NCBI RefSeq assembly: GCF_026262505.1
Contig: NC_067205.1
Coordinates: 6,758,001 to 6,822,000, forward strand
Origin: Trichomonas vaginalis G3
Taxonomy: Eukaryota; Parabasalia; Trichomonadida; Trichomonadidae
Direction: 5' to 3'
DNA length: 64,000 nt
Every line of letters starts with the position of its first letter. The first letter of the stretch is position 1. Below, one piece after another: positions 9,151-17,990 of the stretch. The position numbers were made by a program, and so were the translations under genes. The notes under the pieces are model-generated. The model was not told the origin of the DNA, did not search any database, and was given only the letters and a program-made list of their open reading frames with translations.

Positions 9151-11304
9151 ATGCCCCCGTATAGAATGGATAGAAAATCTGCTAGAGTAAAAGCAGAGTT
9201 AGAAAGATATGGTTGGAGAGTTTCAAAGAAGTTTAAATATAGGAAGGGAAAGCCAATAAAAGTCTATGACAAACTGGCTGGTCTGACCTATGAAATGGAC
9301 CTGGAAACAGCACGCACAAATTATCCAAACAGACTTGAGAGGTTAGAAGAAGAACGTCTTATGGACATGCCTTTCAATGTTACTGAGCCACAGGTTGAAG
9401 GACACGACGGCTTTGCCAGATTCTACTGGAAACATGACGAACAATTGCATCCTTTGAGAAGGAAAAAAGGAAAAGGTGAAGACGCACATGCTCCCATGGA
9501 AAGAACAAGATATGCATATGAAAAATACCGCGAAGTTAGAAGTAAAATTACTTCTGGTCGAACCTTTACAGTAAACTTTGAAGAAGGAAAGAACAAAGAA
9601 GGCTTCATGGGAGTACTTGCTGCCATACAAGACGGAAATAAGAAAGGATACAATCTCAGACTAACCGTAACAGATTTAGATGGTCATATATACTACTCAC
9701 ATGGCAATGAACAAACAGCCGCACAACTTCTTGACGCTTTCAAGACTACAAAGAGAGAACAAATGTTTGACTCCGACTCAGATATTTTGAACGCAATTGA
9801 AGGAATTGCAAGCGTGAAGTTTGAATGGTACCAACCCAACCCTCAAGCAGTCAGACAACATGCTGGGTATTTCCCGTTCAGAAATAAGTCTGACATTGAC
9901 TTAACAAGGTATGGAATTTACAATTCAATTGAAAAAATTGTCAATGAACCTTGTATTCTTACATGTCTCAGGAACTCTGGTCTTGTTACAGATGAGAAGA
10001 TGAAGTATCTTGAGTCATGTGTGAAGACAAGGTACATTCTCAGAGGTCAATTGTCAAAAGTTGCACCGTTGGCAAATGTGAATATCCGAGTCAACATACC
10101 GACTGAGAAAGGTTCTTCGCACGATGACTATGTTGTTGACTTCAAATTACCATGGTTGAAGATTGTACTTGTCCACAACCACTTCATGTTGAACGAAAGT
10201 CTTACAAACCCATTGTTCGGAAAAGGTAAGTGCAACATTGTCAGAGCTGTTAACATTCTTTTCGAGAAAGGCTTGTTGGAACCAATTCCAGATGACAAGC
10301 TGACAGAAACTTTTGTACCAAAAGATGAAACAAACTTTCCATTGTTGGTAAGACCAAAAGTTGTTCCAGACAAAGTTATAGCACAAAAGAAGTACACAGC
10401 TCCAAAAGGAGTTGGATTGTTCGGATACCAACCTGAACCAGAAGAACTTCCAATGAGGTTGCAAGAACTTCAAGATGCTATAAACAAACTTCCATTGAGA
10501 CATCCAATCGACGTCAAATTGTATTGGAGAGCATCAGAGTTAGGTCAGAAGGTTTTATATGAAACAGGTTGCTTCGACGATGTTTATGAGATAACAGGAG
10601 AAGTTTCTCAGAAGATAAGAGACTCACTTGAATTTCCACGAACCGGACCCATTGGTTGCGACAAGTTCGACTCATACGAAAAAATATACTATGTCGACCT
10701 TAACGCTGCATACATGAGGTTCGTCCAATATATTCCGACTGGAATTCCAAACGAAGATGGTGAGTTCCCGGGAAGGAACTATACAGTTGGAAAGGTCATA
10801 CAACAACTCTATGATATTAGGAAAGCTTCAAACCCCAAACTTGCAATGACACTCAAATTGCTTATGAATTCGACATGGGGGTATTCCATTAAAAAACCTC
10901 AAAAGATGAAGAGTAAACACTATGAGAAGGTCGACAACTTTGTTGAAAGGTTCTCCCCTTTTGTTTTGAAGTACGAGTTCACCGAAGGTCAAGGTGGCTT
11001 AGTAACCACAGTAAAACCTATTGTCGAACATTGGTCTTATCCTCAGTTCGCAAAGGCAGTCCTTGACAACTACAACAAATTTTTCTCCGATGTTAAATCG
11101 AAAGTGAAGGTATACTATGAGAACATCGATGCACTCATGACGAACGAAGAAGGGTATAACAAACTCATTGAAATGGGTTTAGTCGGTGAGAAGATGGGCC
11201 TTTTTAAGCTAGACAAGGTATTTTCCGAAGTTCATGTAATATCGAAAAGGAAGTACTGGGCCATACTTGAAGACGGGACAGAAATAAAACATTGCATGAA
11301 ATAA
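9151..11304 (+). CDS. Protein-primed-type family B DNA polymerase
   Basis: About 718 residues. The C-terminal half has the palm motifs of viral/organellar family B polymerases: YYVDLNAAYMRF near residue 510 (motif A), LKLLMNSTWGYSIKKP near 570 (motif B, NSxYG type) and YYENIDALMTNE near 655 (motif C region). The N-terminal ~150 residues are basic, and RSKITSGRTFTVNFEEG begins an alpha/beta domain. It would copy the linear element from a protein primer, as known for Polintons. The start at 9151 is chosen because it follows the T-rich signal. The polymerase in Polinton 2 is of a clearly different subgroup with a visible exonuclease part. Confidence 0.8.
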   Translation: MPPYRMDRKSARVKAELERYGWRVSKKFKYRKGKPIKVYDKLAGLTYEMDLETARTNYPNRLERLEEERLMDMPFNVTEPQVEGHDGFARFYWKHDEQLHPLRRKKGKGEDAHAPMERTRYAYEKYREVRSKITSGRTFTVNFEEGKNKEGFMGVLAAIQDGNKKGYNLRLTVTDLDGHIYYSHGNEQTAAQLLDAFKTTKREQMFDSDSDILNAIEGIASVKFEWYQPNPQAVRQHAGYFPFRNKSDIDLTRYGIYNSIEKIVNEPCILTCLRNSGLVTDEKMKYLESCVKTRYILRGQLSKVAPLANVNIRVNIPTEKGSSHDDYVVDFKLPWLKIVLVHNHFMLNESLTNPLFGKGKCNIVRAVNILFEKGLLEPIPDDKLTETFVPKDETNFPLLVRPKVVPDKVIAQKKYTAPKGVGLFGYQPEPEELPMRLQELQDAINKLPLRHPIDVKLYWRASELGQKVLYETGCFDDVYEITGEVSQKIRDSLEFPRTGPIGCDKFDSYEKIYYVDLNAAYMRFVQYIPTGIPNEDGEFPGRNYTVGKVIQQLYDIRKASNPKLAMTLKLLMNSTWGYSIKKPQKMKSKHYEKVDNFVERFSPFVLKYEFTEGQGGLVTTVKPIVEHWSYPQFAKAVLDNYNKFFSDVKSKVKVYYENIDALMTNEEGYNKLIEMGLVGEKMGLFKLDKVFSEVHVISKRKYWAILEDGTEIKHCMK

Positions 11305-11375
11305 AACATTGCATGAAATAGTAAAACATTTTTTAAAACATTTTTTAAAAAAATATTTTTTTTATTTTATTTGAA

Positions 11376-11960
11376 ATGTACGCTGAGTTTGTTGGAAAGG
11401 ACCGTTGGGAAACTTGTTTGTTAGATGAGAAATATGAAATTCACTGTTGTGAGTCATTTGAAGTCAGAAACAAAAAGACAAAAAGAGTTTTAAGCGAATG
11501 GGAGCAAAATAACGGATATGCTAGGATGAGGATTGGTGGAAAACACTATTTTAAACATGTTGTCATTGCAACTCATTTTATACCGAACCCTAACAATTTA
11601 CCTTTTGTAGACCATATAAACCGTATAAGAAACGACAATAGACTTGAAAACTTACGTTGGGTTACTTGTTCTGAAAACAGTAAGAACAAAAGCAAATTTG
11701 GAGATATAGTATTCGAATTTGTCGACGAACTAGAAGATGAAGCAATTGAAATTACAGACTATGGTAAGCATACGCTTGAGTTTTACTACTATAGCGAAGA
11801 ACAAGACTCTTTCTACTTTTATACCGGCGTAAACTATAGAAAATTACAAGTATATTTTACTAAGGCAGGCTATGCTTATGTAAGCACTAGAGATACAGAT
11901 GGAAAACACGTTCCAATACTTCTTAACAAATTCAAGAAGCTATATGGCATACCATTTTAA
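11376..11960 (+). CDS. HNH endonuclease, 194 residues (copy 1)
   Basis: Residues 60-105 carry an HNH core of the homing/phage type: HVVIATHFIPNP, FVDHINRIRNDNRLENLRWV, then SENSKNK. The N terminus (WETCLLDEKYEIHCCESFEV) is NUMOD4-like. The C-terminal ~80 residues are not recognised. A nearly identical gene lies inverted at 20904-21488, and a deleted remnant follows at 11985-12215. Together with the shared flanking T/A-rich leader this points to a mobile cassette that spreads within the element. Such enzymes nick or cut DNA to promote copying of their own gene. Confidence 0.85.
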   Translation: MYAEFVGKDRWETCLLDEKYEIHCCESFEVRNKKTKRVLSEWEQNNGYARMRIGGKHYFKHVVIATHFIPNPNNLPFVDHINRIRNDNRLENLRWVTCSENSKNKSKFGDIVFEFVDELEDEAIEITDYGKHTLEFYYYSEEQDSFYFYTGVNYRKLQVYFTKAGYAYVSTRDTDGKHVPILLNKFKKLYGIPF

Positions 11961-11984
11961 AACGTTTTTAAAACAGTATATTTT

Positions 11985-12215
11985 TATTTTATTTGAAATG
12001 TACGTTGGGAAACTTGTTTGTTAGATGAAGAAGTCTTGACAAAACATAGACAAGAAAGTTCATGAGAAAACATTGACGATGAAAGTCTTGACAAAACATA
12101 GACAAGAAAGTTCATGAGAAAACATTGACGATGAAAGTCTTGACAAAACATAGACAAGAAAGTTCATGAGAAATTAGATGAGAAATATGAAATGGCATAC
12201 CATTTTAAAACATTT
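11985..12215 (+). pseudogene. Remnant of the HNH cassette filled with 52-bp tandem repeats
   Basis: The leader and first codons of the HNH gene reappear (TTTGAAATGTAC, GGGAAACTTGTTTGTTAGATGA), as does its tail (ATGGCATACCATTTTAAAAC). The coding body between them is gone. About three copies of a 52-bp unit occupy the gap. Confidence 0.6.
12026..12175 (+). repeat. 52-bp tandem repeat, about three copies
   Basis: Unit: AGTCTTGACAAAACATAGAC followed by AAGAAAGTTCATGAGAAAAC and ATTGACGATGAA. The copies are nearly identical and the third is partial. Confidence 0.8.
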
Positions 12216-12245
12216 TTTAAAACAGTATATTTTTACATATATAAA

Positions 12246-13106
12246 ATGCTTCAGGTTGAAAAACAAAGAACAAAAGTAGCAGATACAAAACCGTTAGACT
12301 ATATCTTTACAAACGCTGGTAGGAATATTTCAGATGAAGAAATTTTATCCGGAGCTTATCGGTTTGACTATCCAGTTCGTTGGCTTCAAAGTCCTTCAGA
12401 TGCAAAGGCAATAGGATTTAGAAGAGTTTTGTTTTCAAATAGAACTAACGCGTTTATGTTCGCAGTATATTTTCATGGCCAGTATAAAGGTTCTGATGGT
12501 CTAATAGAAAAATTTGATGAAATGAAAATCTTTACAATTCGTTCAGACGAAAGTCTTGAAAAAACTCTAAATGACTTTCAAACTCAAATAAACAAATACT
12601 ACTGGGAATTTCAAGAAAAATACCACTCTTTACTAAATGGAACATACTATCTGAAGCTAGAATACGACAAGATGAACTCCACAGTTTCATTTCAAAAGAT
12701 TGAAATTAACCCTCCAAGAGATACAGAGTTTTTATCTTGGGGGGTGGACAGGCGTTCTTGGGCACAATTTCTTCGGTTACTAAACCAGAACGAACCACTA
12801 CCACCTGACGGTCCATTTAAATTTATACTTCCACCAGCAGATTTGACAGTTTATAGAAACGTGTTCGACCCTCAAAATGTCATGTGTCATGCAAGTTTCA
12901 GTTCAAGCAACAACAGTTTTCTTTGTATCGGTAAGGACTTTTATGACTTTGCTTCTAAATTCTACGAACCACCTAGTAACAGTTTCTCTGACTTTCAAGT
13001 CTGGTTCACAACAAACGGTGTGCAGCATATTATTCCATTGTACTATGACTTTTATCTCGAATTGTCTTTCATATACAACTACGGAAAAGTGCTGAAAAAG
13101 TACTGA
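12246..13106 (+). CDS. Unknown Polinton protein, 286 residues
   Basis: Not recognised. Residues 30-50 have RFDYPVRWLQSPSDAKAIGF, the middle is a likely coiled coil (EKTLNDFQTQINKYYWEFQE at about 105-125), and the C-terminal third (CHASFSSSNNSFLCIGKDFY, FSDFQVWFTTNGVQHIIPLY) is beta-rich. Broken relatives occur at 4290-5066 and 55370-56153, always beside the fibre or small-protein block. The start at 12246 is chosen because TATTTTTACATATATAAA lies directly in front of it. A structural or assembly role would fit the repeated occurrence but is only inferred. Confidence 0.65.
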   Translation: MLQVEKQRTKVADTKPLDYIFTNAGRNISDEEILSGAYRFDYPVRWLQSPSDAKAIGFRRVLFSNRTNAFMFAVYFHGQYKGSDGLIEKFDEMKIFTIRSDESLEKTLNDFQTQINKYYWEFQEKYHSLLNGTYYLKLEYDKMNSTVSFQKIEINPPRDTEFLSWGVDRRSWAQFLRLLNQNEPLPPDGPFKFILPPADLTVYRNVFDPQNVMCHASFSSSNNSFLCIGKDFYDFASKFYEPPSNSFSDFQVWFTTNGVQHIIPLYYDFYLELSFIYNYGKVLKKY

Positions 13107-13210
13107 AAAATATATTTTAGGCGAACCAGGTCCCTCGGTCCCTCGGTCCCTCGGTCAACTAACATCTTTTTGAAAATGGTGACAACATGACATTTTGACA
13201 ACAACACAGG
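13107..13210 (+). repeat. Left arm of a 100-bp inverted repeat bracketing one gene
   Basis: Contains CCAGGTCCCTCGGTCCCTCG repeats (three GGTCCCTC units) and GTGACAACATGACATTTTGA. Its inverse is at 14254-14357. A short middle segment differs between the arms. Confidence 0.85.
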
Positions 13211-13267
13211 AAATAAAAATATATTTTAGTTTTTTTAAAAAAATATTTTTTATTTTATTGTAAGAAC

Positions 13268-14164
13268 ATGTCAGCAACAACTTCACCAAACTCTTTAGTC
13301 ATGAACCCAACTTCAATGTTAGTAGAGATGAAAAGCTTCATTCCTTCTTCATATACTTTCGAAACAGAAATCCAGAAGATAAAGCAAGAACTTCTCCAAG
13401 GAGATTTAGACTGTAGTGCGAAAGATGAAACAAATGAACAGTATCTTTATGAAATGCAGGACCTGGTGGAACATCTACCTAAACTTCCTGAAATACAACA
13501 ACAAAAGCTTACTATTCCAGAATTCGATGAAATAGAAGTGAAACCAACTGACTCAGTAGAAATAAAGAAGTTCATACGAAAGGTAAACTATGAGTTTCTT
13601 GGATTTCATTGCAACCACAAAGACTGCGATATGGTATATTTCATTGACATATACAAATCTGAAGAGTTTAAGACCTACGACAACTTTGTTTCGTTAGTTG
13701 CAAAATGTGTATGGCAGATAAGAGATAAAGATAGAAGAGGTAAAGTATGGAACGAACAGATAAAACCAGCAACTTTTGAGTTAAAGAAAACCATCTACGC
13801 CTTACTTTTTTTAGCAGGACAAATTTCAGAATATAATGCAAAAATGAACCCACAATGTTCAAAATGTAAAGCAGCAATGAAGAAATATAACTACTCCGTC
13901 AAAGAGATAGAACGTATGCGAAAAGACTATACTGACTTAAAGAAAGAAGCAGAGAAACCAGCAGAAGATAAAATGGACATGTTGACATTTCTGAACAAAA
14001 ACTATCCAACTGCTAACGATTTCCTTCTATCTGATGTCAAGAAGAAATATAAAGAAACTTTCGGTATCGTTAAAACTTTTGATATCCTTCGTGAAGAAAT
14101 AGAAGCTACAAAACTGTTTAAAGTCATGAACCATCACAACATATACCATGTAAAACGCTTGTGA
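13268..14164 (+). CDS. Unknown protein with Cys/His clusters, 298 residues
   Basis: Residues 105-125 hold GFHCNHKDCDMVYFID and residues 195-205 hold CSKCKAAMKKY, two possible zinc-binding pairs. A charged helical stretch follows (VKEIERMRKDYTDLKKEAEK). The C-terminal 70 residues look like a small folded domain ending in NHHNIYHVKRL. No family is recognised. It is bracketed by the 100-bp inverted repeat and preceded by a T-rich start signal (TATTTTTTATTTTATTGTAA), so it may be a self-contained cassette. Confidence 0.65.
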   Translation: MSATTSPNSLVMNPTSMLVEMKSFIPSSYTFETEIQKIKQELLQGDLDCSAKDETNEQYLYEMQDLVEHLPKLPEIQQQKLTIPEFDEIEVKPTDSVEIKKFIRKVNYEFLGFHCNHKDCDMVYFIDIYKSEEFKTYDNFVSLVAKCVWQIRDKDRRGKVWNEQIKPATFELKKTIYALLFLAGQISEYNAKMNPQCSKCKAAMKKYNYSVKEIERMRKDYTDLKKEAEKPAEDKMDMLTFLNKNYPTANDFLLSDVKKKYKETFGIVKTFDILREEIEATKLFKVMNHHNIYHVKRL

Positions 14165-14253
14165 AAAAGAGGTAGCACCTAAAATATATTTTTGCCTGAT
14201 TTACACTCATTGACGATGAAATCGTGAAAAAACATATACGAAGAAGTCTATTT

Positions 14254-14357
14254 CCTGGACTGTTGTCAAAATGTCATGTTGTCACACTTTTTCAGAGAAG
14301 TTCATTTGACCGAGGGACCGAGGGACCGAGGGACCTGGTTAGATCTAAAATATATTT
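14254..14357 (-). repeat. Right arm of the inverted repeat
   Basis: Inverse of 13107-13210, with the same triple GGTCCCTC block and the CAACATGACATTTTGACAAC block. The gene at 13268-14164 lies between the arms. Confidence 0.85.
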
Positions 14358-14905
14358 TGGCTGAAAAAAATGACCAAATTTCATGATATAACTGTATTTT
14401 TTGACGAAGTGAACTTTGACACTTCGTAAAAAAAAATCCCTGAAATCGTAAAAAAATGACCAAATTTCATGATATAACTGTATTTTTTTGACGAAGAGAA
14501 CTTTTGCACTTCGTAAAAAAAATCCCTGAAATCGTGAAAAAATGACCAAATTTCATGAATTTCCTCATATGTTTGCTACCCTAGGAAAATCGAGGATAGA
14601 GATTCCGTACGAAAATCGTAAAAAAAACTCATGAAAATCGTGAAAAATTGCGAGTACGTTAAAAATCTTACTCGCCTAAAACTCATGAAAATCGTGAAAA
14701 AATGCGAGCAGGTAAAAAACCCTGGTCGCCTAAAACACATGAAAATCGTAAAAAAACTCTATGAAAATCGTGAAATTTCTCTAGACCGACTTTTTCCGGC
14801 CTAGCCTAAAACTCATGAAAATCGTAAAAAAAACTCTATGAAATCATATCTTTTATACAAGATAGAAAAAATAAAATTAACGCTAGTTTTTTTAAAATAT
14901 TTTTT
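14358..14905. repeat. Non-coding repeats derived from the KilA-N gene
   Basis: No gene. A dozen degenerate repeats of the type ACTCATGAAAATCGTAAAAA and two longer copies around TGACCAAATTTCATGATATA with TTTGACGAAG...CTTCGTAAAA mini-hairpins. The word TGAAATTTCTCTAGACCGAC at about 14772 recurs inside the KilA-N gene at 15842, followed in both places by ATGAAAATCGTAAAAA. The array therefore looks like scrambled amplified pieces of that gene. Confidence 0.65.
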
Positions 14906-14930
14906 TTTATTTTGTATGTAAGAACAGGAA

Positions 14931-15542
14931 ATGACAAGCACTGAGTTTGAAACAGTTAAAAAGATAGACAATGAGACCAAAATAGTTAGAATAGGTGATT
15001 TAAACGTAAGATACTCAAAGAAATACAACAAATATTCTTTGTCAGACATTATATCTCCATCTGGAAAGAAAGCACACGACTGGGTTAGAATTGCTTCTAC
15101 TCAGAAAATTTTGACAAGAAATCCTGAGCTTATGATATCGGTAAGATTCTATGGAACTACAGCATATCTCATCGACAAAAGTCTTATACCACTAGTTTTG
15201 TTCTGGATTGACCCAGTTGTTGGATATAATTTCATAACATATGGTTCATTCGATACTGAACGTTGCAGTGAGGGCTTACTTTACATCGTTCAGAAACCGA
15301 AGGACTTCAATACAAAGAGATATAAGATAGGAAGAACATTTAATATAACTCAAAGATATGACAGTATAGTCAATAGAGTCAAGGTTGCGTTTGTTAACGA
15401 TATGAGAGCTGCTGAAACAGAACTACTTGAAAAGTTTGAGAAAATGTATGGTGCTCCCACGAAAGGTAAAGAAACGTTTGAAGTAGATGAGATCGACAAA
15501 GCTATAAAATTATTTGACGAAGTTGCTGAAAAATACATGTAA
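14931..15542 (+). CDS. KilA-N plus T5orf172 (GIY-YIG-like) protein, 203 residues
   Basis: Residues 25-90 resemble a KilA-N DNA-binding domain (SDIISPSGKKAHDWVRIAST ... FYGTTAYLIDKSLIPLVLFW). Residues 108-190 resemble the T5orf172 / GIY-YIG-like domain (LLYIVQKPKDF ... RYKIGRTFNITQRYDSI ... EKMYG). This fusion is common in phages and large DNA viruses, where it is thought to act in regulation or DNA metabolism. Leader: TTTTTTTTATTTTGTATGTA ahead of ATG 14931. The next gene has nearly the same leader and also a KilA-N domain, so the two are likely co-regulated. Confidence 0.75.
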   Translation: MTSTEFETVKKIDNETKIVRIGDLNVRYSKKYNKYSLSDIISPSGKKAHDWVRIASTQKILTRNPELMISVRFYGTTAYLIDKSLIPLVLFWIDPVVGYNFITYGSFDTERCSEGLLYIVQKPKDFNTKRYKIGRTFNITQRYDSIVNRVKVAFVNDMRAAETELLEKFEKMYGAPTKGKETFEVDEIDKAIKLFDEVAEKYM

Positions 15543-15630
15543 AGCGTTTATTTTTGGTCTTTTATACAAGATAGAAAATAACGCTAGTTTTTTATAAAAT
15601 ATTTTTTTTATTTTGTATGTAAAGACAGAT

Positions 15631-16455
15631 ATGACAACAACAGAGAACACAACAACTGCTATCGTTCATGAAGCCATAAGTGAAGAATACGAGTACATAC
15701 AGTTTAACAAACAGTTACGTCTCATTCGTTCAGTCAAAGATGACATGTACCAAATGCAAAGTATTTTGACGGCTTGTTTTGCTCCAGATACTAAACACGC
15801 AGACGACTGGTTCAAAAACCAAAGCACACAAGAACTTTTGAGTGAAATTTCTCTAGACCGACTTTTTTCGGCCTTGCATAAAACACATGAAAATCGTAAA
15901 AATTTGCCAATAAATTTAAGAGGTTGGTATGTACATAGACTTCTTGTAAATGCTGTTGCAATGTGGGCTTCGCCTCGTTATGCTTGGTATATTTACAAAC
16001 TTCTTGACGAAATTCATAGACAAGAACGTGAAGAGATGGAAAAGAAACTTCAAGCAAAAGATGAAGTCATTGAATCCAAAGACAAAAACATACAGAAAAG
16101 AATACCACGTTCGGTACCAAAAGGAAAGGAAAAGAACTATAAGTATATGATTTACACTGAAGAGATGGAAAATGAAGAAGACAGAGATATGGTTATGTTG
16201 CATTTAGTCAGAAGAAACAACAAAAGCTTTTACGACCTTGCTAAGATTTACAAATCTGACAGAAATTGGTTCTATCGCGAAAACTTACCGATTTCAATGA
16301 CACCGAATGAAGATGTGAAACAGATAGTTCAAGATACTTTACCTCAAACACACTATGATATGAAAGGTTGTACAATACTTACATTCAAAGAAGATTTGCC
16401 GCTACTGAAGGAAAAGATAACAGAGTATTTTGACAACTTCAAAGAGGAAGAGTAA
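15631..16455 (+). CDS. KilA-N protein with coiled coil and DUF3627-like C terminus, 274 residues
   Basis: Residues 30-120 fit a KilA-N domain (DTKHADDWFKNQSTQELLSE ... LRGWYVHRLLVNAVAMWASP). Residues 125-165 are a charged coiled coil (EIHRQEREEMEKKLQAKDEV). The rest (KYMIYTEEMENEEDRDMVML ... NWFYRENLPISMTPNED) resembles the C-terminal region that accompanies KilA-N in large DNA viruses. Likely a DNA-binding regulator. The start at 15631 follows the TATGTAAAGACAG leader shared with 14931; an earlier in-frame ATG at 15613 lies inside that leader. The segment 15842-15905 is the source of the repeats at 14358-14905. Confidence 0.7.
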   Translation: MTTTENTTTAIVHEAISEEYEYIQFNKQLRLIRSVKDDMYQMQSILTACFAPDTKHADDWFKNQSTQELLSEISLDRLFSALHKTHENRKNLPINLRGWYVHRLLVNAVAMWASPRYAWYIYKLLDEIHRQEREEMEKKLQAKDEVIESKDKNIQKRIPRSVPKGKEKNYKYMIYTEEMENEEDRDMVMLHLVRRNNKSFYDLAKIYKSDRNWFYRENLPISMTPNEDVKQIVQDTLPQTHYDMKGCTILTFKEDLPLLKEKITEYFDNFKEEE

Positions 16456-16550
16456 ATGAACCATTTATTTTTCAAGCTTGACACCAAAGATGGCTCAGGT
16501 AGCTCTATAAGGTAAATTGCCTCATCTGCTGGGTCTATGTCGGTCATTGT

Positions 16551-16673
16551 TTCAAGACAAGTCTTTTACTTTTTCAAGACAAGTCTTTTACTTTTTCAAG
16601 ACAAGTCTTTTACTTTTTCAAGACAAGTCTTTTACTTTTTCAAGACAAGTCTTTTACTTTTTCAAGACAAGAC
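16551..16673 (+). repeat. 22-bp tandem repeat, block 1 (6 copies)
   Basis: Unit TCAAGACAAGTCTTTTACTTTT with period 22. Each unit contains the small inverted repeat AAGAC/GTCTT. There are no spacers, so it is not a CRISPR array. Confidence 0.9.
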
Positions 16674-16756
16674 CCGTTATTTTTCAAGAAATTTTTTGGT
16701 GTAAAGTTCTCAAATTTGAGAACAGTGGTCTTGATTGAAGACGATACCCGTACTTT

Positions 16757-16919
16757 TTCAAGACAAGTCTTTTACTTTTTCAAGACAAGTCTTTTACTTT
16801 TTCAAGACAAGTCTTTTACTTTTTCAAGACAAGTCTTTTACTTTTTCAAGACAAGTCTTTTATTGTTTCAAGACAAGTCTTTTACTTTTTCAAGACAAGT
16901 CTTTTATTGTTTCAAGACA
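16757..16919 (+). repeat. 22-bp tandem repeat, block 2 (8 copies)
   Basis: Same 22-bp unit as block 1. The last copies carry TTATTG in place of TTACTT. The array runs directly into the ATG of the small gene at 16920. Between the blocks is a short palindrome GTTCTCAAATTTGAGAAC (16709-16726). Confidence 0.9.
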
Positions 16920-16994
16920 ATGTCCGACGTACCACCAACCGAGCCCATATCCCAACCAGAAGAACCGACAGCCCCAGCACCACAAGCAGACTAA
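16920..16994 (+). CDS. Possible 24-residue Pro-rich peptide
   Basis: ATG immediately after the 22-bp array, reading MSDVPPTEPISQPEEPTAPA to a stop at 16994. Composition differs from the repeat frames. Whether it is translated is uncertain; it converges on the ATPase gene. Confidence 0.25.
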   Translation: MSDVPPTEPISQPEEPTAPAPQAD

Positions 16995-17012
16995 GACAAA
17001 CACTTACATTTT

Positions 17013-17990
17013 TTACGCTTGACTTTTTACAATTTGAACTTTGTTCGCGTAGATGTGAATTCTGAAAGAAGTATGAGGGTCTTGTATGACTTTGTACTTC
17101 TCCCATAGTTCATGTCTGTCAAACTTACCTGCCATGGACTCTTTCATAAGTTCCATGAAATCGTCTTCGGACAATCCGGGGAAAAGTATGATATCAGTAA
17201 GTATTCTCTTTACATCCTTACTTAAACTCTTGGCTGTCTGTACACAAATGACAACTGAGATGTTAAAGTGTCTGAGCTTCTTAAGAATTCGACACATGTC
17301 TTGTTCTCTGTTCTTTAACAAAGGATGAGAAGCAAAGTCATCTAAGATAAGAAGACATCTGTGAGGGTAAGTCTTCCAATCGTAAGATTGCAATTTCTTC
17401 GAAATGTATTCTATCTCTTTCTGTTTGTTTCGGAAGTGTTTCTTCTCTAATATTCTCTGCATTTCCTCATTTGGGTCTTTAAACTTAGAATTGACATACT
17501 CATTTATAGCATTGTACTTCAAAACTCTTCTTTGGTACTTCTTTATCCAATCTAACAACTCAGAGTCTTTTATACATACTAACTTAGACTTTTTTATAAT
17601 ATCTTTGAACGAATTGACGGTTTGGTCAAATTGACCCGAAGTACTACAAATGACAACTAACTCATAGAATGGGTTCTTCTCATCTAGTTCTTGTTGTTGT
17701 GCAGCCATTTTAAGATAAGTGAAAGTCTTACCCGACCCAGGCGGTGCAATTAGACCTGTTATACCATTCTGAGCAAATAGGAACTTGTCATGTATGGGTT
17801 TTATCTGAGCATTTTCCAACTTCCTCTTGTTCTTATTTAAAACATTCTCAAATTTTTTGTCAATGTCAGCAAACTTTTTTTCTAACATATTTTTAGAAAA
17901 ATTAAAATTTTTATCTTTTAGGAAATGTCTAGCGATTTCGCTATCTATATTCGAGACAAGCTTTTCGACAGCAAAACATCTGTCGACCAT
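17013..17990 (-). CDS. FtsK/A32-type genome-packaging ATPase
   Basis: 325 residues. Walker A is seen as GLIAPPGSGKTFTYLK near residue 80 and Walker B as RCLLILDDFASHPLL near 215, followed by a Gln sensor-like stretch (ISVVICVQTAKSLS near 250). This matches the A32-like ATPases that pump DNA into capsids in Polintons and large DNA viruses. The N-terminal 60 residues are a charged helix. It diverges from and overlaps the gene at 17925 by 66 bases, so the start may be slightly downstream. The frame is open. Confidence 0.85.
   Translation of the reverse strand: MVDRCFAVEKLVSNIDSEIARHFLKDKNFNFSKNMLEKKFADIDKKFENVLNKNKRKLENAQIKPIHDKFLFAQNGITGLIAPPGSGKTFTYLKMAAQQQELDEKNPFYELVVICSTSGQFDQTVNSFKDIIKKSKLVCIKDSELLDWIKKYQRRVLKYNAINEYVNSKFKDPNEEMQRILEKKHFRNKQKEIEYISKKLQSYDWKTYPHRCLLILDDFASHPLLKNREQDMCRILKKLRHFNISVVICVQTAKSLSKDVKRILTDIILFPGLSEDDFMELMKESMAGKFDRHELWEKYKVIQDPHTSFRIHIYANKVQIVKSQA

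Noticed and set aside
16551-16919. CRISPR-like array of 22-bp repeats
   Set aside because: Units are directly adjacent with no spacers, the setting is eukaryotic, and no cas genes are present.
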